Below are positions 8,254 through 16,229 of a stretch of DNA of 64,000 bases, one piece after another. How positions within the stretch are numbered: position 1 is the stretch's first letter; each line of letters opens with the position of its first letter. The notes under the pieces are model-generated. The model was not told where the DNA came from. It worked only from the letters and a program-made list of their open reading frames with translations, and did no database searches. Position numbers and translations under genes: made by a program. The DNA comes from Pseudomonas sp. MWU13-2100 (GTDB lineage Bacteria > Pseudomonadota > Gammaproteobacteria > Pseudomonadales > Pseudomonadaceae): assembly GCF_023242365.1 (NCBI RefSeq), contig NZ_JALLIX010000002.1, forward strand, positions 186,001-250,000. Reading direction: 5' to 3'.

Positions 8254-9285
8254 TCACGCGGCCCCGCCCAGGGCCGCGCGCTCGGCAACGTGGCGCAGGC
8301 TGTCGAAGTTGATGTTGGCCCCCGAGTTGATCGCCACCAGGGTCTGGCCGCGTAGCCCATGCGCCGCCACGTACTGCTTGATGCCCGCCACCGCCAACGC
8401 ACCGGAAGGTTCGGTGATGGAGCGGGTATCGTCATAGATGTCCTTGATCGCGCGGCACAGCTGGTCGTTGCTGACGGTGATGACCTCATCGACATATTCA
8501 CGACAGACTGCAAAGCCGCACGCGCCGATCTGCGCCACGGCCACGCCATCGGCAAAAGTTCCGACCGTGGGCAACACTACCCGCTCTCCCGCCCTTAGTG
8601 CCGCCTGCAGGCAGCTGGAGTGCTCCGACTCCACGCCGATGATGCGCACCTCCGGCCGCAAGTATTTGACGTAGGCGGCGATGCCGGCGATCAGCCCGCC
8701 ACCGCCCACCGGGACGAAGATCGCATCCAGTGGCCCTGGGTGCTGGTTGAGCAACTCCATCGCGACGGTGCCCTGTCCGGCGATCACATCCGCATCGTCG
8801 AACGGTGAGACAAAGGTATAGCCACGCTCCTCCGCCAGTTGCAGGGCATGGGCCAGGGCGAACGGAAAGCTCTCCCCATGTAGCACCGCCGTGGCCTCGC
8901 GGCTGCGCACGCCCTGCACTTTCAGTTCCGGCGTACTGGTGGGCATGACGATGGTCGCCTGGATCCCCAGGGTCCGAGCCGCCAGGGCCACACCCTGGGC
9001 GTGATTGCCGGCCGAGGCCGTGACCACGCCCCGGCGACGCTGGACCTCGCTGAGCTGGACCAGCTTGTTGTAGGCGCCACGGATCTTGAAGGAGAAGGTC
9101 GGTTGCAGGTCCTCGCGCTTGAGCAGGATCTGGTTGCCCAGGGCCAGGGACAACGCCGGGGCCACTTGCAACGGGGTACGGATTGCCAGGTCGTAGACCG
9201 GCGCGGCGAGGATCTTGCGCACATAGTCGCCAAGCAGGTGGGTATGGGTAGCAGGTTCCAGGCTAAGGGTTACGGTGCTGGGCAT
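8254..9285 (-). CDS. ilvA: Threonine dehydratase (ammonia-lyase), short form without regulatory ACT domains
   Basis: A PLP enzyme converting threonine to 2-oxobutanoate, the first step toward isoleucine. The PLP lysine is in TFSFKIRGAYNKL (about residue 60), followed by SAGNHAQGVALAARTLG, the glycine-rich phosphate loop PVGGGGLIAG and a C-terminal TLVAINSGAN. At 343 residues it contains only the catalytic domain; the classical 504-residue IlvA carries C-terminal ACT-like domains for isoleucine feedback. The start is ATG 9285 with GGAGA upstream; an in-frame opening to 9321 is not needed. The leader upstream looks like a translation-coupled attenuator (separate entries), which supports a biosynthetic role. 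Confidence 0.85.
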   Translation of the reverse strand: MPSTVTLSLEPATHTHLLGDYVRKILAAPVYDLAIRTPLQVAPALSLALGNQILLKREDLQPTFSFKIRGAYNKLVQLSEVQRRRGVVTASAGNHAQGVALAARTLGIQATIVMPTSTPELKVQGVRSREATAVLHGESFPFALAHALQLAEERGYTFVSPFDDADVIAGQGTVAMELLNQHPGPLDAIFVPVGGGGLIAGIAAYVKYLRPEVRIIGVESEHSSCLQAALRAGERVVLPTVGTFADGVAVAQIGACGFAVCREYVDEVITVSNDQLCRAIKDIYDDTRSITEPSGALAVAGIKQYVAAHGLRGQTLVAINSGANINFDSLRHVAERAALGGAA

Positions 9286-9329
9286 GGCGGTCTCCGGGTG
9301 AACGGTTGGCCTCGGAGACAAACAAAAAA

Positions 9330-9346
9330 CCCGCCTCGGAGGCGGG
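9330..9346 (-). terminator. Intrinsic terminator in the ilvA leader (attenuator hairpin)
   Basis: Read on the minus strand, CCCGCC-TCCGA-GGCGGG, extended by AAA/TTT pairs, is followed directly by a T6 tract. It lies 39 bases upstream of the ilvA ATG and downstream of a 21-codon leader peptide. It could simply end the gene at 9483-11069, but the intervening promoter and leader peptide argue for attenuation of ilvA. Confidence 0.8.
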
Positions 9347-9365
9347 TTTGGGTAACAGATACAGG

Positions 9366-9391
9366 TCAGCCCGCCAGATAAGGAATGGCGG
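9366..9391 (-). promoter_or_regulatory. Competing RNA arms of the ilvA attenuator (protector and antiterminator)
   Basis: On the minus strand, arm 1 CCGCCA (complement of 9386-9391) pairs perfectly with arm 2 TGGCGG (complement of 9371-9376). Arm 2 read as GGCGGG (complement of 9370-9375) can instead pair with the CCCGCC left arm of the terminator. This gives mutually exclusive 1:2, 2:3 and 3:4 hairpins. The Ile-Ile codons ATT ATT lie immediately before arm 1, so a ribosome stalled there would cover arm 1 and favour 2:3 antitermination. Confidence 0.65.
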
Positions 9392-9431
9392 TAATAATGC
9401 TTGGCTGAGAAAAGCGCTGTACGGAAGTCAT
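9366..9431 (-). CDS. Putative ilvA leader peptide, 21 residues
   Basis: An ATG at 9431 opens a 21-codon frame, beginning MTSVQRFSQ and containing Ile-Ile-Thr-Ala-Ile, that ends in TGA at 9366-9368. The stop codon lies just before the transcription terminator upstream of ilvA. Threonine is the substrate and isoleucine the end product of the IlvA pathway, so the clustered Ile/Thr codons fit a sensing role. No Shine-Dalgarno sequence is seen. A promoter-like pair places the predicted transcript start near the ATG, so translation may be leaderless. This is inferred from sequence, not from a known family. Confidence 0.6.
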   Translation of the reverse strand: MTSVQRFSQPSIITAIPYLAG

Positions 9432-9437
9432 GTGTCG

Positions 9438-9475
9438 ACGTTATCCGGGCACCACGGCCAAGTCAATGCCCGGAT
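9438..9475 (-). promoter_or_regulatory. Predicted promoter and 9-bp inverted repeat upstream of the ilvA leader
   Basis: On the minus strand, TTGACT (complement of 9461-9466) and TAACGT (complement of 9438-9443) are separated by exactly 17 bp, a reasonable sigma-70 promoter. An inverted repeat ATCCGGGCA (9443-9451) and TGCCCGGAT (9467-9475) brackets the -35 box and spacer and could be an operator or an RNA hairpin ending the upstream gene. Confidence 0.5.
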
Positions 9476-9482
9476 GCATCGA

Positions 9483-11069
9483 TTACCAGGCCTGGCCACG
9501 ACGCTTGAGCTCCAGGCGCCGGACGAACTCCTCGAGCACCAGGCCGTAAAGATCATCCTGCAGATAGGCGTCCTCGATGCCGGCGTCCATGTTCGGATTG
9601 TCGTTGACCTCGATCACCACCACCTTGTCGCCGGACTGCTTGAGGTCGACGCCGTAGAGACCGTCGCCGATCAGGTTGGCGGTCTTGACCGCCAGTTCCA
9701 CCACCGCCCGCGGTGCTTCGTGAACCGCCAGGGTGCGGCACTCGCCGTTGATGTCCTGGCCCTTGGCCTTGTGGTTGTAGATCTGCCAATGGCCCTTGGA
9801 CATGAAGTACTGGCAGGCGAAGATCGGCTTGCGATTGAGGACACCGATGCGCCAGTCGTATTCGGTGTAGAAAAACTCCTGGGCCAGCAGCAGGACCGAG
9901 TGTTCGAACAACTCGGCGGTGGCCTCCAGCAGTGCTTGCTGGCTTTCGACCTTGATCACGCCACGGGAGAAACAACCGTCAGGGATTTTCAGCACCAGGG
10001 GGAAACCCAATCGGTCTCCGACCCGTTCGAAATCCTCCGGTCGTTCCTTATAGAGAATCTCGGTGGCGGGCATGCCCAGCTTATGACTCTTGAGCAGGTC
10101 GGTCAGGTAGACCTTGTTGGTACAACGCAGGATCGAGGTTGGATCATCCATCACCACCAGGCCTTCGCTTTCGGCTTTCTTGGCGAAGCGGTAGGTGTGG
10201 TTGTCGACGCTGGTGGTCTCGCGGATCAGCAGGGCGTCGTATTCGGCGATGCGCGAATAATCCTTTTTCTCGATCAATTCGACATCGATGCCCAGGCCCT
10301 TGCCGACCCGGATAAAGTTCTCCAGTGCCTTGGCATTGGACGGCGGCAGCGCCTCCTGGGGATCATGCAACACCGCCAGGTCATAACGAGCCAGGCGTCG
10401 CGAACGGGGCACGCGCCAGATCTTGCGACTGAAACTGTCCAGGGACTGGGCAAAGTGATCTTCCTGATCTTCGCGCAACTTGTGCAAGGTGCCCGACTTG
10501 ACCCCTTCGATATGCCAGGCGTTGGTCTTTTTAAACTCGACCAACAATATCGGGCAGGGAAAAACTTCAAATAACTGACGCGCCAGATCCTGTAACGGCT
10601 CGATCACCGTACTGCCAAAATACAAGGTCAGGGTAAAGCCTTCGGTGCCTTGGTAAAGTTGATGGCCCAGGGCTTTATCGAGGGTTTTGTCGAGATCGTC
10701 CAGGGCCAGTCCGTACAGCGCCTTGCGGGTCAATTCGCTGATGGTGCGCACCGACGGAATGACCTTGTGCCCCCGGGCTTCGGCCAGCAATGAGCAGTAA
10801 TAACCGTGGCCCAGGTACTTGTAGCTGCGGCACAGGTTGATCACCTGGACACGCTTGCCGGGCTCATTGCCCCTGGACTGCTCAAGGTACTCCTGGGCCG
10901 TGACGATGTCTTCGCTGGGAAAATAAGAAGCCCAGTCTTCCTTGCGCTCGACGATAATAACCAGCTGACTACCAAGGCTATTTGAAGTGGACAAAATATT
11001 TGCCGTAGTTATTGCTGTCAGTACAGTTTGCTCGGATACTTCGCGCCAATGACCTTGTACCGCTGACAT
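9483..11069 (-). CDS. RimK-family ATP-grasp protein with N-terminal RLAN-type domain
   Basis: A 528-residue protein. The C-terminal half (about 270-520) is an ATP-grasp ligase related to RimK: YDALLIRETTSVDNHTYRFA, DDPTSILRCTNKVYLTDLL, FPLVLKIPDGCFSRGVIKVES, and the metal-binding end GVDLKQSGDKVVVIEVNDNPN. The N-terminal half (LVIIVERKEDWASYFPSEDI, then INLCRSYKYLGHGYYCSLLAEARGHKV) matches the extension found in RimK-like ligases of unknown substrate. ATP-grasp enzymes join a carboxylate to an amine; the substrate here is unknown. The ATG at 11069 was chosen; ATG 11084 and TTG 11093 are alternatives. It is divergent, with a 92-bp gap, from the GNAT-C39 gene. Confidence 0.82.
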   Translation of the reverse strand: MSAVQGHWREVSEQTVLTAITTANILSTSNSLGSQLVIIVERKEDWASYFPSEDIVTAQEYLEQSRGNEPGKRVQVINLCRSYKYLGHGYYCSLLAEARGHKVIPSVRTISELTRKALYGLALDDLDKTLDKALGHQLYQGTEGFTLTLYFGSTVIEPLQDLARQLFEVFPCPILLVEFKKTNAWHIEGVKSGTLHKLREDQEDHFAQSLDSFSRKIWRVPRSRRLARYDLAVLHDPQEALPPSNAKALENFIRVGKGLGIDVELIEKKDYSRIAEYDALLIRETTSVDNHTYRFAKKAESEGLVVMDDPTSILRCTNKVYLTDLLKSHKLGMPATEILYKERPEDFERVGDRLGFPLVLKIPDGCFSRGVIKVESQQALLEATAELFEHSVLLLAQEFFYTEYDWRIGVLNRKPIFACQYFMSKGHWQIYNHKAKGQDINGECRTLAVHEAPRAVVELAVKTANLIGDGLYGVDLKQSGDKVVVIEVNDNPNMDAGIEDAYLQDDLYGLVLEEFVRRLELKRRGQAW

Positions 11070-11161
11070 AAAAACCGACCCCATGGAAAACAAGACACTT
11101 CCTATTAAGCACGAAGTTTTTTGAAAGTCCCGTTTCGTTACACAACTTTTACGGTGATTAT

Positions 11162-12268
11162 ATGGATCTTGTCTTTCGCATTGCCACGACCGATGATTTG
11201 CCCGCCTTGCTGGAACTGGAAGAGCACTGTTTCACCACCGACCGGCTGACCGCCCGCAGCTTCCAGTGGATGGTCAGCCGTGCCCATGCGCAGTTGATGG
11301 TCGCCCAGCAAGCGGACGGTCGACTGGCCGGCTATGCCCTGGTGCTGTTTCATCGCGGCACCTCCCTGGCGCGCCTGTACTCCATCGCCATCGCTCCCCA
11401 TGCTCGCGGCACCGGACTGGGCAAGGCGCTGCTGCAACGTAGCGAAGCCTGCGCCCTGGAGCATGACTGCGCCTACCTGCGCCTGGAAGTGCGCAGCGAC
11501 AACGCCGCCGCCATCGCCCTTTACGAACGCAACGGCTATCGCCGCTTCGGTCGGATCAGCGATTACTATGAGGACCACGCCGACGCCCTGCGTCTGGAAA
11601 AACGTATTCTCGAGCATCGTGACAGCCGCGACCTGCATGTCCCCTACTACGCCCAGACCACCGAGTTCACCTGCGGGCCGGCCTGCCTGCTGATGGCCAT
11701 GGGCGCGTTGCAGCCCGGGCGTAGCGCCTCGCGCCGGGAAGAGGTGCAGATCTGGCGCGAGGCGACCACGGTGTTCATGACCTCCGGCCATGGCGGTTGC
11801 AGCCCGCAGGGCCTGGCATTGGCTGCCTGGCGCCGGGGTTTCGCGGTGCGCCTGCAAGTGAGCATGAGCGGCCCCTTGCTGCTCAACGGCGTGCGCAACG
11901 AGCATAAGAAAGACGTGATGCGCCTGGTCCATGAGGATTTTGAAAGCGAGCTGGCGTCAACCGACGTCGAGCAAGTGCTGGGCGGCCCGCTGGACCTGCC
12001 AGGCTTGTTGGCCGCAGCCGGCCAGCCGCTGGTGCTGATCAGCAGCTACCGCCTGACCCGCTCCAAGGCACCGCATTGGGTGATCGTCACCGACTGCGAT
12101 GAAGAATTCGTTTATCTGCACGATCCAGATGTGGACCACAGCCAGCATCGCCAACCCCTGGATTGCCAGCATCTGCCGGTCAGTCATGCCGAGTTCGACA
12201 AGATGAGTGCTTTCGGCAGCAGCAAGCTGCGGGCGGCGGTGATTGTCTATCGGCGTGAGCAGCAATAG
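11162..12268 (+). CDS. GNAT acetyltransferase fused to a C39-like cysteine peptidase
   Basis: A 368-residue two-domain protein. Residues 1-150 form a RimI-like GNAT domain (LYSIAIAPHARGTGLGKALL is the acetyl-CoA-binding signature, then RLEVRSDNAAAIALYERNGY). Residues about 158-368 form a C39-type papain fold: a Cys in TTEFTCGPACLLMAM (about 172), a His in SKAPHWVIVTD and an Asp in VYLHDPDVDH. There is no signal peptide, so it should act in the cytoplasm. The divergent partner is an ATP-grasp ligase; together they suggest peptide ligation, processing and N-acetylation of an unknown substrate. No Shine-Dalgarno site is clear before the ATG at 11162. Confidence 0.83.
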   Translation: MDLVFRIATTDDLPALLELEEHCFTTDRLTARSFQWMVSRAHAQLMVAQQADGRLAGYALVLFHRGTSLARLYSIAIAPHARGTGLGKALLQRSEACALEHDCAYLRLEVRSDNAAAIALYERNGYRRFGRISDYYEDHADALRLEKRILEHRDSRDLHVPYYAQTTEFTCGPACLLMAMGALQPGRSASRREEVQIWREATTVFMTSGHGGCSPQGLALAAWRRGFAVRLQVSMSGPLLLNGVRNEHKKDVMRLVHEDFESELASTDVEQVLGGPLDLPGLLAAAGQPLVLISSYRLTRSKAPHWVIVTDCDEEFVYLHDPDVDHSQHRQPLDCQHLPVSHAEFDKMSAFGSSKLRAAVIVYRREQQ

Positions 12269-12342
12269 TGTGGGAGCGGTGCTTGCCCGCGAAGTTTTTA
12301 GCGATCTCACGGGCCTCTTCGCGGGCAAGCACCGCTCCCACA
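12269..12342. repeat. REP element pair, inverted (GTGGGAGCGGTGCTTGCCCGCGA type)
   Basis: Two complementary arms, TGTGGGAGCGGTGCTTGCCC at the left and CGGGCAAGCACCGCTCCCAC at the right, with about 30 bp between them. It starts right after the GNAT-C39 stop codon and shares its core with the elements at 1569 and 45131. Confidence 0.85.
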
Positions 12343-12376
12343 GCGACCGTGCTCGGCCTTACTTGAACGGCCTGGC

Positions 12377-12733
12377 TCAGCGCTGCGTATTCGGAGCACT
12401 GCGGGTGCCCGGCTGGATCGGCACCGCCATCGGCGCTGACTGATCACGCGGGTAACCGTTCTGGATCGCACCATTTTCGATGGTCGAGGGCCGTGGCTTG
12501 GGTAGCGTATTCGGACCGCGCAACGGCGGCGCACTGGACTCGGAGCCCTGGCGACTGTTGGGGTTGGCCCGGCGAATCGGGCTGTTATAGGGGTTGTCGC
12601 TGTTGGGCAGGTTTTGCGCCAGCAACTGGGTTGCCGGCGGCATGCTGCCCTGGGGAGCACATTCGGCAGGAAGGGCAACGATCAGAAGCCCGACAAGCAG
12701 CACGGCGGCAGGAGCGCAGACAATTCTGTTCAT
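12377..12733 (-). CDS. Small secreted Pro/Asn/Ser-rich protein, function unknown
   Basis: A 118-residue protein with a clear signal peptide (MNRIVCAPAAVLLVGLLIVA, probable cleavage near AECA). The mature part is low in hydrophobic residues and rich in Pro, Asn, Ser and Arg (NSDNPYNSPIRRANPNSRQG), so it is probably disordered and periplasmic or cell-surface. No family was recognised. The ATG at 12733 follows GAGAGG; the five-codon longer TTG start would remove that site. It is alone on its strand. Confidence 0.6.
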   Translation of the reverse strand: MNRIVCAPAAVLLVGLLIVALPAECAPQGSMPPATQLLAQNLPNSDNPYNSPIRRANPNSRQGSESSAPPLRGPNTLPKPRPSTIENGAIQNGYPRDQSAPMAVPIQPGTRSAPNTQR

Positions 12734-13175
12734 GACGCCTCTCTTCAAGGATGAATTGGTTATGGGGTTTGGACAATGCCTCGCCCCATAATATACCCGC
12801 GACCTTCTCCACTTCTGCGGCGCAGCAGCACGGCGTGCCGCCTTGCTGCCGACTCAGCCTCGCCAGTACGCCACTCAGCGCCTGGGGTGGCAGTTGCAAT
12901 TTCGTCCCGCGCTGCGCCGGCCCGTCGCGGACAGACACCCGCCGACAGCCATGTAACTGTCGTCATCCATATGCGACAATAGGCCCAATGTCTGGAATGA
13001 ATCCCGCCTTTAAATTGCACAGCAGCTCGGACACACCGTCGGATGCTGCTCTTTACGTACGCGCGCTGGCTGAACTCTAGCGGTGAGCGGAGCGAGATGG
13101 AAAAGCTCCTAAGATGCCCAGGGAATGGCCAAAGCACCCAATCAGCAGCGCGTAACCCCTTGATAGGTAAAGTAA
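12734..13175. other. 442-bp intergenic region, no convincing gene
   Basis: No recognised protein or RNA lies here. A 30-codon frame on the plus strand (12988-13080, MSGMNPAFKLHSSSDTPSDA...) ends shortly before ybiT and could be a small peptide, but has no ribosome-binding site. On the minus strand, codon-like composition between about 12760 and 12940 (LPPQALSGVLARLSRQQGG) hints at a gene remnant, without a recognisable family. The last 15 bases carry AGGTAAAG, the ribosome-binding site for the TTG start of ybiT. Confidence 0.4.
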
Positions 13176-14765
13176 TTGATCTCCACCGCAAATATCACCA
13201 TGCAGTTCGGCGCCAAGCCGCTCTTCGAGAACGTCTCGGTCAAATTCGGCGCCGGTAACCGCTACGGCCTGATCGGCGCCAACGGTTGCGGCAAGTCGAC
13301 CTTCATGAAAATCCTCGGCGGCGACCTCGACCCGTCCGGCGGCCAGGTCATGCTGGAGCCGAACGTACGCCTGGGTAAACTGCGCCAGGACCAGTTCGCC
13401 TACGAAGAATTCAGCGTGCTCGATACCGTGATCATGGGTCACGAAGAGCTGTGGAAGGTCAAGGCCGAGCGCGACCGCATCTACTCGCTGCCGGAAATGA
13501 CCGAAGAAGACGGCATGACCGTGGCCGAGCTGGAAACCGATTTCGCCGAGATGGACGGCTACACCGCCGAATCCCGCGCCGGTGAATTGCTGCTGGGCCT
13601 GGGTATCGGCATCGAGCAGCACAACGGCCCGATGAGCGAAGTCTCCCCGGGCTGGAAACTGCGGGTGTTGCTGGCCCAGGCGTTGTTCTCCGATCCGGAA
13701 GTGTTGCTGCTCGACGAGCCGACCAACCACCTGGACATCAACACCATCCGCTGGCTGGAAAACATCCTGACCCAGCGCTCCAGCCTGATGATCATCATCT
13801 CCCACGACCGTCACTTCCTGAACAGCGTCTGCACCCACATGGCGGACCTCGACTACGGCGAGCTGCGTCTGTTCCCGGGCAACTACGATGAGTACATGAC
13901 CGTGGCGACCCAGTCCCGCGAGCAGTTGCTGTCGGACAACGCCAAGAAGAAAGCGCAGATCTCCGAACTGCAATCCTTCGTCAGCCGCTTCTCGGCCAAC
14001 GCCTCGAAAGCCAAGCAGGCCACTTCCCGCGCCAAGCAGATCGACAAGATCCAACTGGCCGAAGTCAAGCCCTCGAGCCGCGTCAGCCCGTTCATCCGCT
14101 TCGACCAGACCAAGAAGCTGCATCGCCAGGCGGTGATCGTCGAGCGGATGGCCAAGGGTTTTGATGGCAAGACCCTGTTCAAGGACTTCAGTTTCACCGT
14201 GGAAGCCGGCGAGCGTGTGGCGATCATCGGCCCGAACGGGATCGGCAAGACCACCCTGCTGCGCACCCTGGTCAACGAGCTGACCCCGGACGCCGGTACC
14301 GTCAAATGGACCGAAGCGGCCGAACTGGGCTACTACGCCCAGGACCATGCCTCGGACTTCGAAGACGAATCCAACCTGTTCGACTGGATGGGCCGCTGGA
14401 CCAAGGAAGGCGAACAGGTGGTTCGCGGCACCCTGGGGCGCATGCTGTTCTCCAACGACGAGATCCTCAAGTCGGTCAAGGTAATTTCCGGGGGTGAACA
14501 AGGTCGCATGCTGTTCGGCAAGCTGATCCTGCAAAAGCCGAACGTGCTGATCATGGACGAGCCGACCAACCACTTGGACATGGAGTCCATCGAGGCCCTC
14601 AACCTGGCGCTGGAGAACTACCCGGGCACGCTGATCTTCGTCAGCCACGACCGCGAGTTCGTATCGTCCCTGGCCACCCGCATCATCGAGCTGAGCCCAA
14701 GTGGCGTGATCGACTTCAGCGGCACCTATGACGATTACCTGCGCAGCCAGGGCGTGGTGTTCTGA
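13176..14765 (+). CDS. ybiT: ABC-F family ATPase, YbiT type
   Basis: A 529-residue cytoplasmic ABC-F protein with two nucleotide-binding domains and no membrane segments, the length and order of E. coli YbiT. Walker A motifs are GANGCGKST (about 36) and GPNGIGKTT (about 350). Both Walker B motifs end in DEPTNHLD. The first signature is degenerate ([15 protein letters not shown]) and the second is [13 protein letters not shown] proteins of this type act on the ribosome. The start is TTG at 13176, giving [12 protein letters not shown], with AGGTAAAG just upstream; the next ATG (13200) would remove the first strand of the fold. Confidence 0.93.
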   Translation: MISTANITMQFGAKPLFENVSVKFGAGNRYGLIGANGCGKSTFMKILGGDLDPSGGQVMLEPNVRLGKLRQDQFAYEEFSVLDTVIMGHEELWKVKAERDRIYSLPEMTEEDGMTVAELETDFAEMDGYTAESRAGELLLGLGIGIEQHNGPMSEVSPGWKLRVLLAQALFSDPEVLLLDEPTNHLDINTIRWLENILTQRSSLMIIISHDRHFLNSVCTHMADLDYGELRLFPGNYDEYMTVATQSREQLLSDNAKKKAQISELQSFVSRFSANASKAKQATSRAKQIDKIQLAEVKPSSRVSPFIRFDQTKKLHRQAVIVERMAKGFDGKTLFKDFSFTVEAGERVAIIGPNGIGKTTLLRTLVNELTPDAGTVKWTEAAELGYYAQDHASDFEDESNLFDWMGRWTKEGEQVVRGTLGRMLFSNDEILKSVKVISGGEQGRMLFGKLILQKPNVLIMDEPTNHLDMESIEALNLALENYPGTLIFVSHDREFVSSLATRIIELSPSGVIDFSGTYDDYLRSQGVVF

Positions 14766-14778
14766 CACCGCGCAAAAC

Positions 14779-14834
14779 CTTGCCGGCGATGGCGATGCTT
14801 GTCCCGCCATCGCCAGCAAGCCGGCTCCTACAGG
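14779..14834. repeat. REP element pair, inverted (GCCGGCGATGGCG type)
   Basis: CCTTGCCGGCGATGGCG and, after a short loop, CGCCATCGCCAGCAAGCCGG followed by CTCCTACAGG. This is the second REP subtype in the window; it recurs at 44896-44983 and in partial form at 24904 and 32265. It lies just after ybiT. Confidence 0.8.
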
Positions 14835-15034
14835 GTTCCTTGTACGACGACAGTTTACAGTCGACCGTGTACTGGTGGGAGCCGGCGTGCTGGCGATAGC
14901 GTCGGTGAATCCCCCACCGCCATCACTGACCAACCGATCCCTTCCCCCATAAGAAATTAGTTAGCCTGCTTTCTTTTATCCTCCGCTCCCGCCATCATGC
15001 TGGTCTCTAACCGCCCGCCCGCGAACGAGCCTTC

Positions 15035-16228
15035 ATGTCCGCCCAGCAACCGCCCAGACCGACCAGCAACCTGACGATCACCCTGCAGATCGTTTCCATT
15101 GTCTTCTACACCTTCATCGCCTTCCTCTGCATCGGCCTGCCGATTGCGGTGCTGCCCGGCTATGTGCACGGACAACTGGGGTTCAGCGCGGTGATCGCCG
15201 GCCTGACCATCGGTTCGCAGTACCTGGCGACCCTGCTCAGCCGCCCCATGGCCGGGCGCATGGCCGACGGCATCGGCACCAAACGCTCGATCATCTATGG
15301 CCTGTCGGGCATTGTTCTCAGCGGCGCGCTGACCTGGCTGTCGACACAACTGCAGCACCTGCCGCTGCTCAGCCTGGGGATTCTGATCGGCGCGCGCCTG
15401 CTGCTGGGGATCGCCCAGGGCCTGATCGGCGTCGGCACCATCAGTTGGGGCATCGGCCAGGTCGGCGCCGAGCAAACCGCCCGAGTCATCTCCTGGAACG
15501 GCATCGCCTCCTATGGCGCCATCGCCATCGGCGCGCCACTGGGGGTGCTGATGGTCGAGGATTACGGCTTTGCCAGTCTCGGCATCGCCTTGTCGATCCT
15601 GGCCCTCGGCGCGCTGCTGCTGATTCGCAACAAACCCTCGGTACCGGTGATTCGCGGCGAGCGCCTGCCGTTCTGGGCAGTGTTCGGGCGTATCGCTCCC
15701 TATGGCGCCAGCCTGACCCTGGCCTCCATCGGCTACGGCACCCTGACCACTTTCGTCACCCTGTTCTATCTCAGCCGCGGCTGGACCGGCGCCGCCTATT
15801 GCCTGACGGTGTTCGGCACCTGCTTCATCCTCGCCCGACTGTTCTTTATCGGCTGCATCAACCGCTTCGGCGGTTTCAAGGCGGCCATTGCCTGCATGAG
15901 TATCGAAACCCTCGGCCTGGTGCTGCTCTGGCTGGCGCCTTCCCCCGGTGTGGCCCTGGCCGGTGCGGGCCTGGCGGGGTTTGGCCTGTCCCTGGTGTAT
16001 CCGGCGCTGGGTGTGGAAGCGATCAAACAGGTGCCGAACAGCAGTCGCGGTGCCGGCCTGAGCGCCTATGCGGTGTTTTTCGACCTGGCACTGGCCATCG
16101 CCGGTCCGGTAATGGGAGCGGTGGCCTCGAACCTGGGCTATTCGTGGATTTTCTTCACCGCGGCACTCTTGTCGGTCAGCGGCCTGTCCGTCACGGTGTT
16201 ACTGGCGCGTCGCGCGACAGCTCACTGA
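15035..16228 (+). CDS. MFS transporter, YhhS/YfcJ family
   Basis: A 397-residue inner-membrane protein with twelve predicted transmembrane segments. The loop 2-3 motif is SRPMAGRMADGIGTKRSI, the MFS signature. The overall sequence (IAFLCIGLPIAVLPGYVH, LLLGIAQGLIGVGTISWGIG, YPALGVEAIKQVPNSSRGAG) resembles the UPF0226 group of E. coli YhhS and YfcJ, often annotated as arabinose efflux. The substrate cannot be inferred from sequence. The ATG at 15035 follows a GAACGAG stretch; about 200 bp of non-coding, REP-containing DNA precedes it. It ends one base before the convergent hydrolase gene. Confidence 0.85.
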   Translation: MSAQQPPRPTSNLTITLQIVSIVFYTFIAFLCIGLPIAVLPGYVHGQLGFSAVIAGLTIGSQYLATLLSRPMAGRMADGIGTKRSIIYGLSGIVLSGALTWLSTQLQHLPLLSLGILIGARLLLGIAQGLIGVGTISWGIGQVGAEQTARVISWNGIASYGAIAIGAPLGVLMVEDYGFASLGIALSILALGALLLIRNKPSVPVIRGERLPFWAVFGRIAPYGASLTLASIGYGTLTTFVTLFYLSRGWTGAAYCLTVFGTCFILARLFFIGCINRFGGFKAAIACMSIETLGLVLLWLAPSPGVALAGAGLAGFGLSLVYPALGVEAIKQVPNSSRGAGLSAYAVFFDLALAIAGPVMGAVASNLGYSWIFFTAALLSVSGLSVTVLLARRATAH

Positions 16229-16229
16229 C

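Noticed and set aside
9330..9346. Hairpin as a plain terminator of the RimK-type gene
   Set aside because: It lies about 140 bases after that gene's stop, with a promoter and leader peptide in between, so attenuation of ilvA explains more. Plain termination cannot be fully excluded.
12988..13080. 30-codon frame before ybiT as a leader peptide
   Set aside because: No ribosome-binding site, no repeated regulatory codons and no terminator between it and ybiT.
13077..14933. 618-codon minus-strand frame opposite ybiT
   Set aside because: Antisense shadow of the ABC-F gene (Asp/His/Gln/Val-rich), with no start signal.
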